Shown: positions 1 through 9,181, counted from the first letter of the stretch. The stretch is DNA of 56,137 nt from Gammaproteobacteria bacterium (GCA_020445405.1 JAGRGQ010000020.1:1-56137), one strand, 5' to 3'. The notes: a model not told the origin generated them from the letters alone. Translations and numbers: made by a program.

Positions 1-933
1 GATTGTGATGATGCCGCCTCTGGCGCAGTGCTGCTTGGCATTCAGCGCAATATTCATCACCGCGCCGAGCAGCGCGCTGTGATTGCCCGTTACCATTGCA
101 GGCTTCAGCGCCGGTACACCCGAATAGCGCAGATTTATGCCCTGTTCCTCAACCACGGGATCCAGCATCTGCAGCATTTCATGCATCAGCCGATTCAGAT
201 CCACCGGCTGCGGCTCGTACTTCCCACCCCGGGAAAAAGCGAGCATATCGTTGATCTGCTGTTCCATCTGCAACAGTGTCAGGCGCGACTGCCGGGAAAA
301 TTTTTCGCGCTGCGATGCGCTCAAATCGGATCGGGATAGGTGAGCTGTTTAGAGCAGCGCCGATGAGAGCGGTGTACGTATCTGATGCGCAAGCTGCGCC
401 GCCATCTGACCCATGGCGCTCAGCCGCTGCTGACGCTCCGCGCGGGCCTGTAACTGGCGTGTCTCTGTGACATCCAGCAGCAGCAGGATGCGACCCGGCT
501 CGGGTGTCAGTGGCTGCTCGGTAAAGCTGACCCGCGTTCCGGAAAAAAATGTCATCTCCTTCCGCTGCCCGTCGCTGGCGATATTTCTCCGGAAAATATC
601 CCGCCAGGAGTCGCCGACGGCAATAGTGTCGAACAGGAGGCCGGCCGCCGGATTAAACTGCTGGACTTGGTCAGCATCGTCCAGCACCACCACCGCTGCG
701 GGCAGTGCATCGAGAAGTTGCGCGAAACGGTGGGCATAGTGCTCCTTCTCTGCCAGTTGGCGCATCCGTTCGCTGCGCGCCTCAGCCAGCTCCAGGTTCA
801 GTTCCCTGACCCGTTCCTGTAGCTGGGCATAGGCATCCGTCAGCTGGCCGGAAACTTTGTTGAATAGCTGAAAGGCTTGCTCAAGTTGCTGTCTGGAAAG
901 ATCACTGGCGCTGCTCATGATTGTGTCCGCCAC
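1..933 (-). pseudogene. flrB: FlrB/FleS-like flagellar sensor histidine kinase, broken by one in-frame stop; 3' end outside window
   Basis: Reads as the flagellar sensor kinase that pairs with FlrC/FleR to switch on late flagellar genes. From the ATG at 933, 194 codons give an N-terminal coiled coil, a PAS domain (about residues 70-150) and the H-box AHQIRTPLSSALL. The next codon (349-351) is TAA. The same frame then stays open to the window edge for 116 more codons, giving TAHLSRSDLS, the rest of the dimerisation helices and an ATPase N-box (NIALNAKQ). Relatives, as I recall them, have Tyr at the stop position, so a single base change from TAT or TAC would explain it. If real, the kinase core is lost while the PAS domain and phospho-acceptor His remain. 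A base-calling error is an equal possibility. It lies directly downstream of fleQ, the usual order. Confidence 0.8.
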
Positions 934-973
934 CTCCCGGCTTTGCTGCGCAATTTTGCTCAGACAAAGAGAC

Positions 974-990
974 AGCAGTAATCATGCCAA
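974..990 (-). promoter_or_regulatory. Sigma-54 promoter upstream of flrB
   Basis: On the minus strand the site reads TTGGCATGATTACTGCT, with the invariant GG and GC exactly ten bases apart (consensus YTGGCAYG-N4-TTGCW). It lies about 40 bases before the flrB ATG and downstream of fleQ, whose product activates sigma-54 at flrBC/fleSR promoters in related bacteria. The match is seen in the sequence; activation by FleQ is inferred from the family. Confidence 0.75.
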
Positions 991-1041
991 ATATTTTTTA
1001 CTATTTATTTCATATAGTTGACGGATTGAGGAACCCGACAG

Positions 1042-2520
1042 TCAAATAATCGACGCTTCGTTACTGCGTTGCAGACCATATTTTCGCAATTTTTCCACCA
1101 GTGTTGTCCGGCGCATTTTAAGACGCTTTGCAGCGTGCGCAACCACACCCTCGGATTCGTCCAGCGCCTGACGGATAAGCGTCATTTCAAGATTATTGAG
1201 GTGTACCTTCAGATCCAGACCGCCGCTCGGCAGTCTGGGTACCGTCACCACCGTCTCGGGTTCGTCTCCACTGGCCTGTACCACCGGAAGGTCGGTCGCC
1301 TGCGGAGGCAGGCTGCGCATGCCGATCCGGAACTTCTCCGGCAGATCCTTGACGTCGACCACGCCATACGGATAGAGAATTGCCAGGCGTTCTATCAGAT
1401 TGGCCAACTCCCGTACGTTACCCGGCCAACGGTATTGGGTCAGCGCCATCACCGCGCCCGGGGTGAGCCTTACCGATCCACGCTTTTCGGTCTCAATGCG
1501 TGAAATCAGGTCGTTGGTCAATACCGGAATATCCTCGATCCTGTCACGCAGCGGAGGCATTTCAATTGGAAAGACGTTGAGGCGGTAGTAGAGATCCTCG
1601 CGAAAGCTGTTCTCCTCGATCGAGCGTTCCAGATCGCGATGTGTGGCGGCAATAATCCGCACATTGCACTGTATCGGTTTGTTGCTGCCGACCCGTTCAA
1701 AGCTTCGCTCCTGTAAAACCCGCAACAGTTTGACCTGCATGGGCATGCTCATATCGCCAATCTCATCCAGGAACAGGGTGCCTCCTTCGGCCATTTCGAA
1801 GCGCCCCTGGCGACTGTTGATGGCACCGGTAAAAGAGCCCTTCTCGTGCCCGAAAAGTTCACTCTCGAGCAGTTCACCCGGGATTGCGCCACAGTTGACG
1901 GGAACGAAGGGTTTTCCCCGGCGTCCGGAACTGTAGTGCAACTTCCGGGCTACCACCTCTTTACCGGTGCCGGACTCACCCAGGATAAGCACCGTGGCCT
2001 CGGTATCCGCCACCTGCTCGATCATTTTGTTGATCTGGCGGGTGGCGCGACTGTTACCCGAGAGGCTCCGGAAAAGCTCCAATGGCCGCTTGGAAACTTT
2101 CGGGGTCTGCTGTTGTTCCTTGAATATCTGTGCCTTGTGGAGAATATCCGCCAACACTTCATACCGGGCCGGCAGTTCCATGGTCGCCAGAAAAGGGACT
2201 GCTCGGTTGCTGGCCGCCGGATTGCCCGAGGCGTCCGCAATCGCGATCAGCGCCGGGCTTGGCGTCACATTGTCAGTCAACCCGACCAGCCTATCGATCT
2301 GGTCTGCCGCCAACCCGGGGCCAACCGCAATGCTGGTGCATTCGGTGTCGGACAGCGCTGTCAATTGCGCCTCAAGCTGATCGATGTCAGTGCAAATTTC
2401 TATCGAATAATCAATAAACTGAAGAATATTTTCAATGTATTCTATACGATCTTTGTCATTGTCGACCAACAGTACGCAACCACTTTCAGGTATTTTTTTT
2501 GGATTTGAGTCGTTACTCAT
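1042..2520 (-). CDS. fleQ: Sigma-54-dependent flagellar master regulator FleQ/FlrA
   Basis: Top-level activator of polar flagellar genes, acting through RNA polymerase with sigma-54, and a c-di-GMP responder in pseudomonads. The 492-residue product has an N-terminal receiver-like FleQ domain, an LFRS linker motif (part of the c-di-GMP site in P. aeruginosa FleQ), an AAA+ core with Walker A GESGTGKE, the sigma-54 contact loop as GSFTGA instead of the usual GAFTGA, and a C-terminal helix-turn-helix ([20 protein letters not shown]). After the Walker A helix the sequence is VVARKLHY, where P. aeruginosa has Arg-Asn, so nucleotide binding may differ. An ATG at 2520 was chosen, with GGAG 12 bases upstream; a GTG at 2529 in the same frame is the alternative but sits only 3 bases from that GGAG. 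The next gene downstream is the broken flrB. Confidence 0.92.
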   Translation of the reverse strand: MSNDSNPKKIPESGCVLLVDNDKDRIEYIENILQFIDYSIEICTDIDQLEAQLTALSDTECTSIAVGPGLAADQIDRLVGLTDNVTPSPALIAIADASGNPAASNRAVPFLATMELPARYEVLADILHKAQIFKEQQQTPKVSKRPLELFRSLSGNSRATRQINKMIEQVADTEATVLILGESGTGKEVVARKLHYSSGRRGKPFVPVNCGAIPGELLESELFGHEKGSFTGAINSRQGRFEMAEGGTLFLDEIGDMSMPMQVKLLRVLQERSFERVGSNKPIQCNVRIIAATHRDLERSIEENSFREDLYYRLNVFPIEMPPLRDRIEDIPVLTNDLISRIETEKRGSVRLTPGAVMALTQYRWPGNVRELANLIERLAILYPYGVVDVKDLPEKFRIGMRSLPPQATDLPVVQASGDEPETVVTVPRLPSGGLDLKVHLNNLEMTLIRQALDESEGVVAHAAKRLKMRRTTLVEKLRKYGLQRSNEASII

Positions 2521-2589
2521 GCCTGTCACAGGCTCCTTCGATGCGGTGGATCGTGGTTTTACAGATGGAAAAACCTTTTCTTTATGGGA

Positions 2590-2618
2590 TGTTAACTATT
2601 TTGACGACACAATGTCAA
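2590..2618 (-). promoter_or_regulatory. Possible sigma-70 promoter of fleQ
   Basis: An AT-rich stretch holds a perfect -35 TTGACA (2613-2618 read on the minus strand) and, 17 bases later, a weak -10 TTAACA (2590-2595). It lies about 70 bases before fleQ. The -10 is poor, so this is a suggestion only. Confidence 0.35.
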
Positions 2619-2711
2619 AAAAACGTCGAATGTAAATTATATGACGTCCTTCAGTTAAAACGCCGACAGGGTTCGCCAGCGCCAGAATGCATCGCAGGAT
2701 AGAGACCGATT

Positions 2712-3293
2712 TCAGCGTTCCCCTTTGCCGGATCGCATCCTGGCAATCTCGCGGCGGTGAATTCGGAAAATAAGCTTCTCCAGCGCCTCCTGAACCCGCT
2801 CTCCCTGATCTTCAAGCGCCGCCTGTACCCTGACAGCGCCATTCCCGGCGGGCTCCAATCGAACCACCCGGGCAGTCAATTCGAGCGGCTGAGGCAGTCG
2901 GGGGTCGATTTCGAGCAGAATCCGCAGCCGCTCCCCGGCAACAGGCGACACCCCACTCCGCTCCACCCACGCCAGATGATGGGCGGTTACGGTTACCGGA
3001 CGTTTTTCCGCAGGTCTGTTACGCTCGGCAATCAGAAATGCCAGCAGTTGGATCACCGCATCCAGTTTTGCCTCCAGCCTCTCCAGTTCACCTGTATGCT
3101 CCCCCTCTTCATCCCGGCGCTCAGCGGGATACTCGTCGTAGAGGAGAAGGAGCTGAAAAAGCCTTCCGTTTCGCGCCCGCACCGCTGCCTCTTCGTATTC
3201 GCGGGCATCCGCGTCCAACTGTTTCCAGGACAGGGGCATATGCCCGGTGAAACTCAATCCTTTACCCGGTTCGCTGATCTCTACAGTTGTCAT
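2712..3293 (-). CDS. Atypical PilZ-like protein next to fleQ
   Basis: A 193-residue cytoplasmic protein without signal peptide or membrane segment. It opens with VEISEPGKGLSFTGHMPLSW, followed by a helical stretch rich in Glu/Arg/Leu (about residues 25-90), and ends in a beta-rich half with a closing helix. Similar genes of this size between fliS/fliT and fleQ in gammaproteobacteria are usually labelled PilZ-domain, so a c-di-GMP-linked or structural PilZ role in flagellar control is likely. I do not see the canonical RxxxR and DxSxxG ligand motifs, so c-di-GMP binding is doubtful. ATG at 3293 has GGAGAAAACG in front. It probably belongs to the flagellar cluster together with fleQ, 190 bases downstream. 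Confidence 0.6.
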   Translation of the reverse strand: MTTVEISEPGKGLSFTGHMPLSWKQLDADAREYEEAAVRARNGRLFQLLLLYDEYPAERRDEEGEHTGELERLEAKLDAVIQLLAFLIAERNRPAEKRPVTVTAHHLAWVERSGVSPVAGERLRILLEIDPRLPQPLELTARVVRLEPAGNGAVRVQAALEDQGERVQEALEKLIFRIHRREIARMRSGKGER

Positions 3294-3381
3294 CGTTTTC
3301 TCCGAATCCAGTTAAAATTGACATCGCCGGGCGGCCATCATAGAAAGAGATGTTTACGCTAGAATTGAAAGGTGCCCGTTT

Positions 3382-4671
3382 TTGAATCACATCTCAACCA
3401 GTCTGCTGTTTACCTTCCTGGCACTGCTGATAATTCTGTCAGCTTTTTTTTCCGGTTCCGAAACCGCGTTGATGACGCTCAACCGCTACCGGCTGAAGCA
3501 TCTGGCGAAGGCGGGACACAGCGGCGCCAGGAAGGCGGCCCGGTTACTGGAACGACCGGACCGGCTGATCGGGCTGATTCTGCTGGGAAACAATCTGGTC
3601 AATATTCTGGCCTCCTCGATTTCGACGATTATCGCGCTGCGGCTGGGCGGCGAGGCAGCCATCGCCATTGCCGCCGGTTTGTTGACACTGGTGATACTGA
3701 TATTTGCCGAAGTAACGCCCAAGACCCTTGCCGCGCTGCGTCCGGAACGTCTCGCATTTCCCGCAGCGTTCGTCTACCTGCCCCTGTTAAAACTCACCTA
3801 TCCCCTGGTTTGGCTGGTCAATTTCTTCGCCAACGGCATGCTTAAAGGGCTCGGTGTATCGCCCGAAGGCGGAGAAGTGCAGGCGTTGAGCAAAGAGGAA
3901 CTGCGCACGGTGGTGGCCGAGGCCGGTGCGCTGATTCCCAGCAAGCACCAGAAAATGCTGATCAACATTCTCGACCTGGAGAAGATACGGGTGGATGAGA
4001 TTATGATTCCGCGTAACGAGATTGACGGGATTGATCTCGAAGACGGGGAAGCGGAGATCAATCGGCAGCTGCAGAACAGTCCCTATACCCTGATGCCGGT
4101 GTTCGACGGCGGTAAAGACAATATCGTCGGCATGCTGCATCTGCGCAGTGTGGTACGAGCCCTGGCCAGGGACAACCTGACCCGCGGGCAGATCCGGGAA
4201 CTTTGCGACCCCCCCTATTTCATCCCCGAAGGGACTTCGTTGAACACTCAGCTGATCCAGTTTCAGCGCAACCGTCGCAGGGTGGGTATGATTGTCGATG
4301 AGTACGGCGATCTTCTCGGACTGTTGACACTGGCCGATCTGCTGGAGGAGATTGTGGGTGAATTCACCACCGATCCATCAGACACGGCGCCGGATATCCA
4401 GCCTCAGCAGGACGGCAGTTTCCTGATCGCGGGAAACACCAGTCTGAAAGAGCTGGTACACAGACTGCACTGCGATCTTCCGCTGGACGGGCCGCGCACC
4501 ATCAACGGTCTGATCACCGAATACATGGAGACGATACCCGAGTCCGGCACCAGCCTGCTGCTGGAAGGCTACCCTGTTGAAATTCTGCAAACCCATGAAA
4601 ATGCGGTTAAGCTGGTACGGTTTTTCCCGAAAAAACCGGATGCGCTGCAGAAAAGTCCGGAGCTGCCGTAA
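3382..4671 (+). CDS. CNNM/CorC-family membrane protein with CBS pair (HlyC/CorC, YfjD-like)
   Basis: A 429-residue inner-membrane protein of the CNNM/CorB type, linked in the family to Mg2+/Co2+ export. Order: an N-terminal DUF21 transmembrane domain (about residues 5-165, with FFSGSETALMTLNRYRLKHL and NNLVNILASS), a CBS pair (about 200-320, with IMIPRNEIDGID), then a C-terminal CorC_HlyC domain (about 340-420). The start is a TTG with AAAGG nine bases upstream; no better in-frame start is visible. The short cytochrome-assembly relatives (CcsA type) are excluded by the CBS/CorC half. A canonical PilZ gene follows 34 bases downstream on the same strand, so co-transcription is possible. Ion specificity cannot be read from the sequence. 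Confidence 0.88.
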   Translation: MNHISTSLLFTFLALLIILSAFFSGSETALMTLNRYRLKHLAKAGHSGARKAARLLERPDRLIGLILLGNNLVNILASSISTIIALRLGGEAAIAIAAGLLTLVILIFAEVTPKTLAALRPERLAFPAAFVYLPLLKLTYPLVWLVNFFANGMLKGLGVSPEGGEVQALSKEELRTVVAEAGALIPSKHQKMLINILDLEKIRVDEIMIPRNEIDGIDLEDGEAEINRQLQNSPYTLMPVFDGGKDNIVGMLHLRSVVRALARDNLTRGQIRELCDPPYFIPEGTSLNTQLIQFQRNRRRVGMIVDEYGDLLGLLTLADLLEEIVGEFTTDPSDTAPDIQPQQDGSFLIAGNTSLKELVHRLHCDLPLDGPRTINGLITEYMETIPESGTSLLLEGYPVEILQTHENAVKLVRFFPKKPDALQKSPELP

Positions 4672-4705
4672 ACCAAACAGACAACTCCAGCAACCGAGGC
4701 TTCAC

Positions 4706-5074
4706 ATGAACACAGCGGAACAGAAAGAGCGCCGTCGTTTTCAGCGCGTATTATTCGATTCACCGGCCCGAATCTCGGATAATGGTGTCGAGTTCATCAC
4801 CAGCCTGGTCGATATCTCGCTGAATGGCGCGCTGCTGATACGGCCTGACGACTGGCGGACTGAAAACGATGCCGACGTGGGCCTCACCGTACTGTTGGAT
4901 GACAGGGAGGCGAGGATCAGAATGCGGGCCGTGGTTGCCCATCAGGAGCAAGATACCCTGGGACTGCGTTGCGTCAGCATCGACATGGAAAGCATCGGCC
5001 ACCTGCGCAGGCTGGTCGAACTCAATCTGGGCGACGCGGAGTTACTGCACCGGGATCTGGAGAGCCTGGGTTAA
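4706..5074 (+). CDS. Canonical PilZ-domain c-di-GMP receptor
   Basis: A 122-residue single-domain PilZ protein. Both ligand motifs are present: the arginine motif in ERRRFQRVLF (about residues 8-17) and DISLNGAL (about 36-43), matching RxxxR and (D/N)xSxxG. Such stand-alone proteins bind cyclic di-GMP and alter motility, exopolysaccharide or attachment through a partner. It starts at the ATG in front of NTAEQKERRR. It sits 34 bases after the CNNM gene and converges with radA. No target can be named, but its closeness to fleQ and the second PilZ-like gene suggests motility control. Length and motifs are typical, with nothing odd. Confidence 0.85.
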   Translation: MNTAEQKERRRFQRVLFDSPARISDNGVEFITSLVDISLNGALLIRPDDWRTENDADVGLTVLLDDREARIRMRAVVAHQEQDTLGLRCVSIDMESIGHLRRLVELNLGDAELLHRDLESLG

Positions 5075-5105
5075 CCGTTGAAGCTCACTCCGCTCGGCAA
5101 TCGTG

Positions 5106-6482
5106 TCACAACAGATCCATCATATCGGGCAGACGCTCCACCGCCACCACCTCGATACCCTCTATTGGCTTTTTTGGTGCATTCTTGCGCGGCACCACCG
5201 CGCGCCGGAAGCCGTGCTTGGCCGCCTCCCTCAATCGCTCCAGTCCGTTTTGAACCGGCCTTATCTCACCTGAAAGACCGACCTCACCGAAGGCGATCAG
5301 TTCGCGCGGACCCGGGCGGTCGCGATAACTCGAAAGCACCGCCATCAGCACCGCCAGATCAGCCGCGGTTTCACTGATCCGCACGCCGCCGACCACGTTC
5401 ACGTAGACATCCTGATCGAACATAGCCACGCCGCAGTGCCGATGCAGCACCGCCAGCAGCATCGAGAGACGGTTTTGCTCCAGGCCGAGGCTCACGCGTC
5501 TGGGATTGGACAACGGACTCTCATCGACCAGTGCCTGCACCTCGACCAGCAGCGGCCGCGTCCCCTCACGAGTGACCATCACTATACTCCCGGAGATCGC
5601 TTCGTCCTGGCGCGACAGAAAAATGGCCGATGGATTGCTGACCTCGCGCAACCCTCTGTCCGTCATTGCAAAAACGCCCAGCTCATTGACCGAACCGAAA
5701 CGGTTCTTGATGGTTCTGATCAAACGGAACTGACTTCCCGGCTCGCCTTCGAAATAGAGCACGGTGTCCACCATATGCTCGAGCACCCGGGGCCCGGCAA
5801 GCGCCCCCTCCTTGGTGACATGACCAACCAGAAAAATCGAACAGCCCCACTGTTTGGCGAAGCGCACCAGCTGCGCGGCCGATTCGCGCACCTGGGCCAC
5901 CGAACCCGGGGCAGACTGCAACTGCTCGGTATAGATAGTCTGAATCGAGTCGATCACCATGACCGCCGGTGATTCGTCTCGTGCCAGCGCCAGGATCCGC
6001 TCCACGCAGGTTTCGGCCAGCAGGCGCAGCTTGTCGCAGGCAAGCCCAAGCCTGCGTGCACGCAGGCTGATCTGTTCCGGAGACTCCTCTCCGCTGACAT
6101 AGAGCGCGGTACCGGAACGCGACAGCGTGCTCATCGTCTGAATCAGCAGAGTCGATTTACCGATACCGGGATCGCCGCCGATCAACACCACCGACCCCGG
6201 CACCAACCCACCTCCGAGTACCCGGTCGAGTTCGCCGCTGCCGGTCGGGATGCCGGCCGTCGCTTCACCGCCGACGTCGGCCAGGGTAACCACCCGGTTC
6301 CGGCTTGCCTCGCCCGCGTAACCGTCGAAGCGCGGATTGCGGGCAGCCGGCTGCCGGCTCAGCGCCTCCTGCAGCGTGTTCCAGGAGTGACACTCAGGGC
6401 ACTGCCCGGCCCATTTCGGCGCTTGCGCGCCGCAGGCACTGCAAACATAGACTCTTTTTTCCGATTTCCGCTGTTCAGCCAA
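5106..6482 (-). CDS. radA: DNA repair protein RadA (Sms)
   Basis: Hexameric RecA-like ATPase/helicase that drives branch migration in recombination repair. In its 458 residues it shows an N-terminal C4 zinc finger (CSACG... CPECH), a RecA core with Walker A GGDPGIGKSTLL, the RadA-specific KNRFGSVNELG motif, and a C-terminal Lon-like P domain with PIEGIEVVAVERL near its end. The start is TTG, embedded in the alr stop region (CTTGGCTGA, 8-base overlap), which points to coupled translation as last gene of the rpsF-to-radA block. Length matches the E. coli protein (460). It converges with the PilZ gene; the 31 bases between show no clear terminator. Confidence 0.96.
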   Translation of the reverse strand: MAEQRKSEKRVYVCSACGAQAPKWAGQCPECHSWNTLQEALSRQPAARNPRFDGYAGEASRNRVVTLADVGGEATAGIPTGSGELDRVLGGGLVPGSVVLIGGDPGIGKSTLLIQTMSTLSRSGTALYVSGEESPEQISLRARRLGLACDKLRLLAETCVERILALARDESPAVMVIDSIQTIYTEQLQSAPGSVAQVRESAAQLVRFAKQWGCSIFLVGHVTKEGALAGPRVLEHMVDTVLYFEGEPGSQFRLIRTIKNRFGSVNELGVFAMTDRGLREVSNPSAIFLSRQDEAISGSIVMVTREGTRPLLVEVQALVDESPLSNPRRVSLGLEQNRLSMLLAVLHRHCGVAMFDQDVYVNVVGGVRISETAADLAVLMAVLSSYRDRPGPRELIAFGEVGLSGEIRPVQNGLERLREAAKHGFRRAVVPRKNAPKKPIEGIEVVAVERLPDMMDLL

Positions 6483-7587
6483 GGTCTTCCTCGCTAAACC
6501 TCACCCTTTGTGTGACGCCGCAGAAGAGTTCGTACGCGATGGTTCCCGCCGCCTCCGCGATCTCTTCCGCCGGCATACCCCGGCCCCAGAGTATCACCGG
6601 ATCTCCCACTTTGGCCTCGGGCTGACTGCGCAGGTCGACGGTGACCATATCCATGGAAACCCGGCCCACCATCGGCACGCGGCGGCCATTGACCAGCAGC
6701 GGCGTACCTGTCGGTGCATGGCGGGGATAACCGTCGCCATAGCCGATCGACACCACACCCACCGGCATGGCTTCGGGACAACGCCAGCTGCCGCCGTAGC
6801 CGACCGCGTCGCCGCTGGCGCAACGATTAACCGCGATCAGGCGGCTGCTGAGCGTCATCACCGGTTTCAGCTCATGCCTCTCCCCTCTCCCACCCAGCAG
6901 CGGCGAGGCGCCGTAGAGCATGATGCCGGGTCTGACCCAATCGTAGTGGGTCTGCGGCCAACCCAGCAGCGCCGCGGAATTGGCGATACTGATTTCACCG
7001 CCAAGCTGGCCGATCAGCGGCAGAAACCGCTGTATCTGCTGGTCGGTGGCGGCATCCTGCAAGTCGTCTGCGCTGGCCAGATGGGTCATCAGCCGGATCG
7101 GCGGCCGCACCGAAGCACAGCTGCTCAAGCGCATGTGCGCGCGTGGTGCGGCGTTCGGTGGGAAGCCCAACCGGTGCATGCCGGTGTCCACTTTGAGCCA
7201 GCAGCCCACCCGTTGCCGAAGCTGACTCCTTTCCAGCAGCGACAACTGTTCCGGGGAGTTGACCGCCAGCTCGATCTGGTAGTGCGAGGCCGCTTCCAGC
7301 TCATCCCGGCCGAAAAACCCCTCCAGCACCAGCAGCCGTTTTTCGATACCCGCCTGGCGCAAACTGACCGCCTCCTCCATCCGCGCCAGGCCGAATGTGT
7401 CCGCCGCCTCGAGTGCTTTCGCGATCCTCAGCATGCCGTGACCGTAGGCATTGGATTTGATCACTGCGATGACTTTGCTGCTCGGAGCCGCCGATTTGGC
7501 GCAGTTGAGGTTGTGCCGTGCCGCAGCGAGATCGATGAGCGCTTCCGGGCGCAAAAGCTGCTGCTTGCCGTTGAATTCAGTAACCAT
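6475..7587 (-). CDS. alr: Alanine racemase
   Basis: PLP enzyme that interconverts L- and D-alanine for peptidoglycan. The PLP lysine lies in VIKSNAYGHG (about residue 44) and the second catalytic Tyr in GYGDGYPR; RPGIMLYGASPL and SMDMVTVDL are also conserved. With the ATG at 7587 the product is 370 residues, typical for Alr. An upstream in-frame ATG at 7602 adds five residues, and an even longer open frame lies wholly inside dnaB. The ATG overlaps the dnaB stop by 11 bases, and the alr stop overlaps the radA start, so the three genes look translationally coupled. Nothing is missing from the active site. Confidence 0.95.
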   Translation of the reverse strand: MVTEFNGKQQLLRPEALIDLAAARHNLNCAKSAAPSSKVIAVIKSNAYGHGMLRIAKALEAADTFGLARMEEAVSLRQAGIEKRLLVLEGFFGRDELEAASHYQIELAVNSPEQLSLLERSQLRQRVGCWLKVDTGMHRLGFPPNAAPRAHMRLSSCASVRPPIRLMTHLASADDLQDAATDQQIQRFLPLIGQLGGEISIANSAALLGWPQTHYDWVRPGIMLYGASPLLGGRGERHELKPVMTLSSRLIAVNRCASGDAVGYGGSWRCPEAMPVGVVSIGYGDGYPRHAPTGTPLLVNGRRVPMVGRVSMDMVTVDLRSQPEAKVGDPVILWGRGMPAEEIAEAAGTIAYELFCGVTQRVRFSEEDLG

Positions 7588-8980
7588 CAACGCCGTACAC
7601 ATCGTGGATGAAGTTTTCAAACTTGGTGTACTGTCCGAGGAACGTGAGACGGGTTGTACCGATGGGGCCATTGCGCTGTTTGCCGATGATGATTTCCGCG
7701 ACCCCCTTGTCTGGAGTCTCTTCGTTGTAGACCTCGTCGCGATAGATGAATACCACCAGATCGGCATCCTGCTCGATCGCACCCGACTCGCGCAAATCTG
7801 ACATGATGGGGCGCTTGTTGGTGCGGCTTTCCAGGCTGCGGTTGAGCTGGGAGAGCGCGATGACCGGTACGTCGAGCTCCTTTGCCAGCGCCTTCAACGA
7901 GCGTGAGATCATGGAGATCTCATTGGTACGGTTTTCGCTGTTCGATCCAGCCTGCATCAACTGCAGATAATCGATCACGATCAGCCCCAGCTCGCCCTGC
8001 TCGCGGATCAGGCGTCGGGAGCGGGCCCGCACCTCGGTGGGGCTCAGCGCCGGACTGTCGTCGATGAACATCCTGGCTTCAGCGAGAATGCTGACCGCGG
8101 ATGTGAGACGCGGCCATTCGTCGTCCTCCAGACTGCCGTTGCGCACGCGGTGCTGATCGATCCTGCCGAGCGAGGACATCATGCGCATGGCCAGTGACTC
8201 GCCCGGCATCTCCATGCTGAAGATCGCCACCGGCTTGCCGCTGTTGATGGCGACATTTTCCGCCATGTTCATCGCCAGCGTGGTCTTGCCCATGGAGGGC
8301 CGCCCGGCCACGATGATCAGATCCGATTTCTGCAGCCCGGAGGTCATGCGATCGAAGTCGGTAAATCCGGTGGCCTGACCGGTAATGGGCTCGTTGCTCT
8401 CGAACAGGGTCTCGATCCTGTCGACCGCTTTGGTCAGCAGCGATTTCAACGGCTCGAATCCGCCGCCGGCGCGGGCTCCCCGCTCGGCTATTTCAAAAAC
8501 CTTTGATTCGGCGCTGTCCAGCAGGTCGGTGCTGTTGCGCCCCTCGGTGTGAAATGCGCTGTCCGCGATCTCAGTGCCGACCCGGATGAGCTGGCGCTTG
8601 ATCGAATTTTCCCGAACGATATTCGCGTAGGCCGTAATGTTGGCGGCGCTGGGCGTATCTTTCGCCAGACGGCCAAGGTAGGCAAGTCCGCCGGCCTCCG
8701 TCAGTTGCCGGTGACGCTCCAGCTCCTCCGAAAGGGTGATCACATCGAACGGCTGATTGTGTTCCTGCAATCCGTTTATCGCACGAAAAATCAGCTGGTG
8801 TTCGCGGCGATAAAAATCATTTTCAACCAGTCTGTCGGCCACCTTGTCCCAGGCGTGGTTATCCAACATCACGCCGCCGAGCACGGACTGCTCGGCCTGA
8901 ATGGAATGGGGAGGCACCCTGAGCGTATCGGTATACGCCGGCTCCGGGGGATTATCGGTTGGAAAAACAGGCTCTTGCAT
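7577..8980 (-). CDS. dnaB: Replicative DNA helicase DnaB
   Basis: Ring helicase that unwinds DNA ahead of the replisome. The 467-residue product has the N-terminal DnaB domain (PHSIQAEQSVLGGVMLDN, about residues 20-125), a linker, and a RecA-like C-terminal domain with Walker A GRPSMGKTTLAMNMA, Walker B LIVIDYLQLM and the DLRESGAIEQDADLV stretch. No intein is present. It follows rplI on the same strand, the common gammaproteobacterial order, with a 295-base gap holding an 11-bp hairpin (9151-9181). alr overlaps its 3' end. Length is close to E. coli DnaB (471). Confidence 0.97.
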   Translation of the reverse strand: MQEPVFPTDNPPEPAYTDTLRVPPHSIQAEQSVLGGVMLDNHAWDKVADRLVENDFYRREHQLIFRAINGLQEHNQPFDVITLSEELERHRQLTEAGGLAYLGRLAKDTPSAANITAYANIVRENSIKRQLIRVGTEIADSAFHTEGRNSTDLLDSAESKVFEIAERGARAGGGFEPLKSLLTKAVDRIETLFESNEPITGQATGFTDFDRMTSGLQKSDLIIVAGRPSMGKTTLAMNMAENVAINSGKPVAIFSMEMPGESLAMRMMSSLGRIDQHRVRNGSLEDDEWPRLTSAVSILAEARMFIDDSPALSPTEVRARSRRLIREQGELGLIVIDYLQLMQAGSNSENRTNEISMISRSLKALAKELDVPVIALSQLNRSLESRTNKRPIMSDLRESGAIEQDADLVVFIYRDEVYNEETPDKGVAEIIIGKQRNGPIGTTRLTFLGQYTKFENFIHDVYGVDGY

Positions 8981-9150
8981 GCAAAATCCGTGTCGGATCC
9001 CGGAAAAAATCAGGATTCCGTGGATCCAAGCATACGTGAAAACGGGTGTTCCGGGAAAGATACAAATGCCAACCGCCGGCGCGGCGCTACCAGAGGTTGC
9101 AGGTTGTGCGCACGTTTTTGCAAAGATCTTTTTAGATGCACCGCGCCGGC

Positions 9151-9181
9151 GCGCGGAAAAGCGTCTTCATCTTTTCCGCGC
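9151..9181. repeat. Inverted repeat between rplI and dnaB
   Basis: Perfect 11-bp arms, GCGCGGAAAAG (9151-9161) and its complement (9171-9181), with a 9-base loop. It is about 95 bases past the rplI stop. No run of T follows on either strand, so it could attenuate, stabilise the rplI 3' end or mark an RNA processing site rather than act as a classical terminator. Confidence 0.5.
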
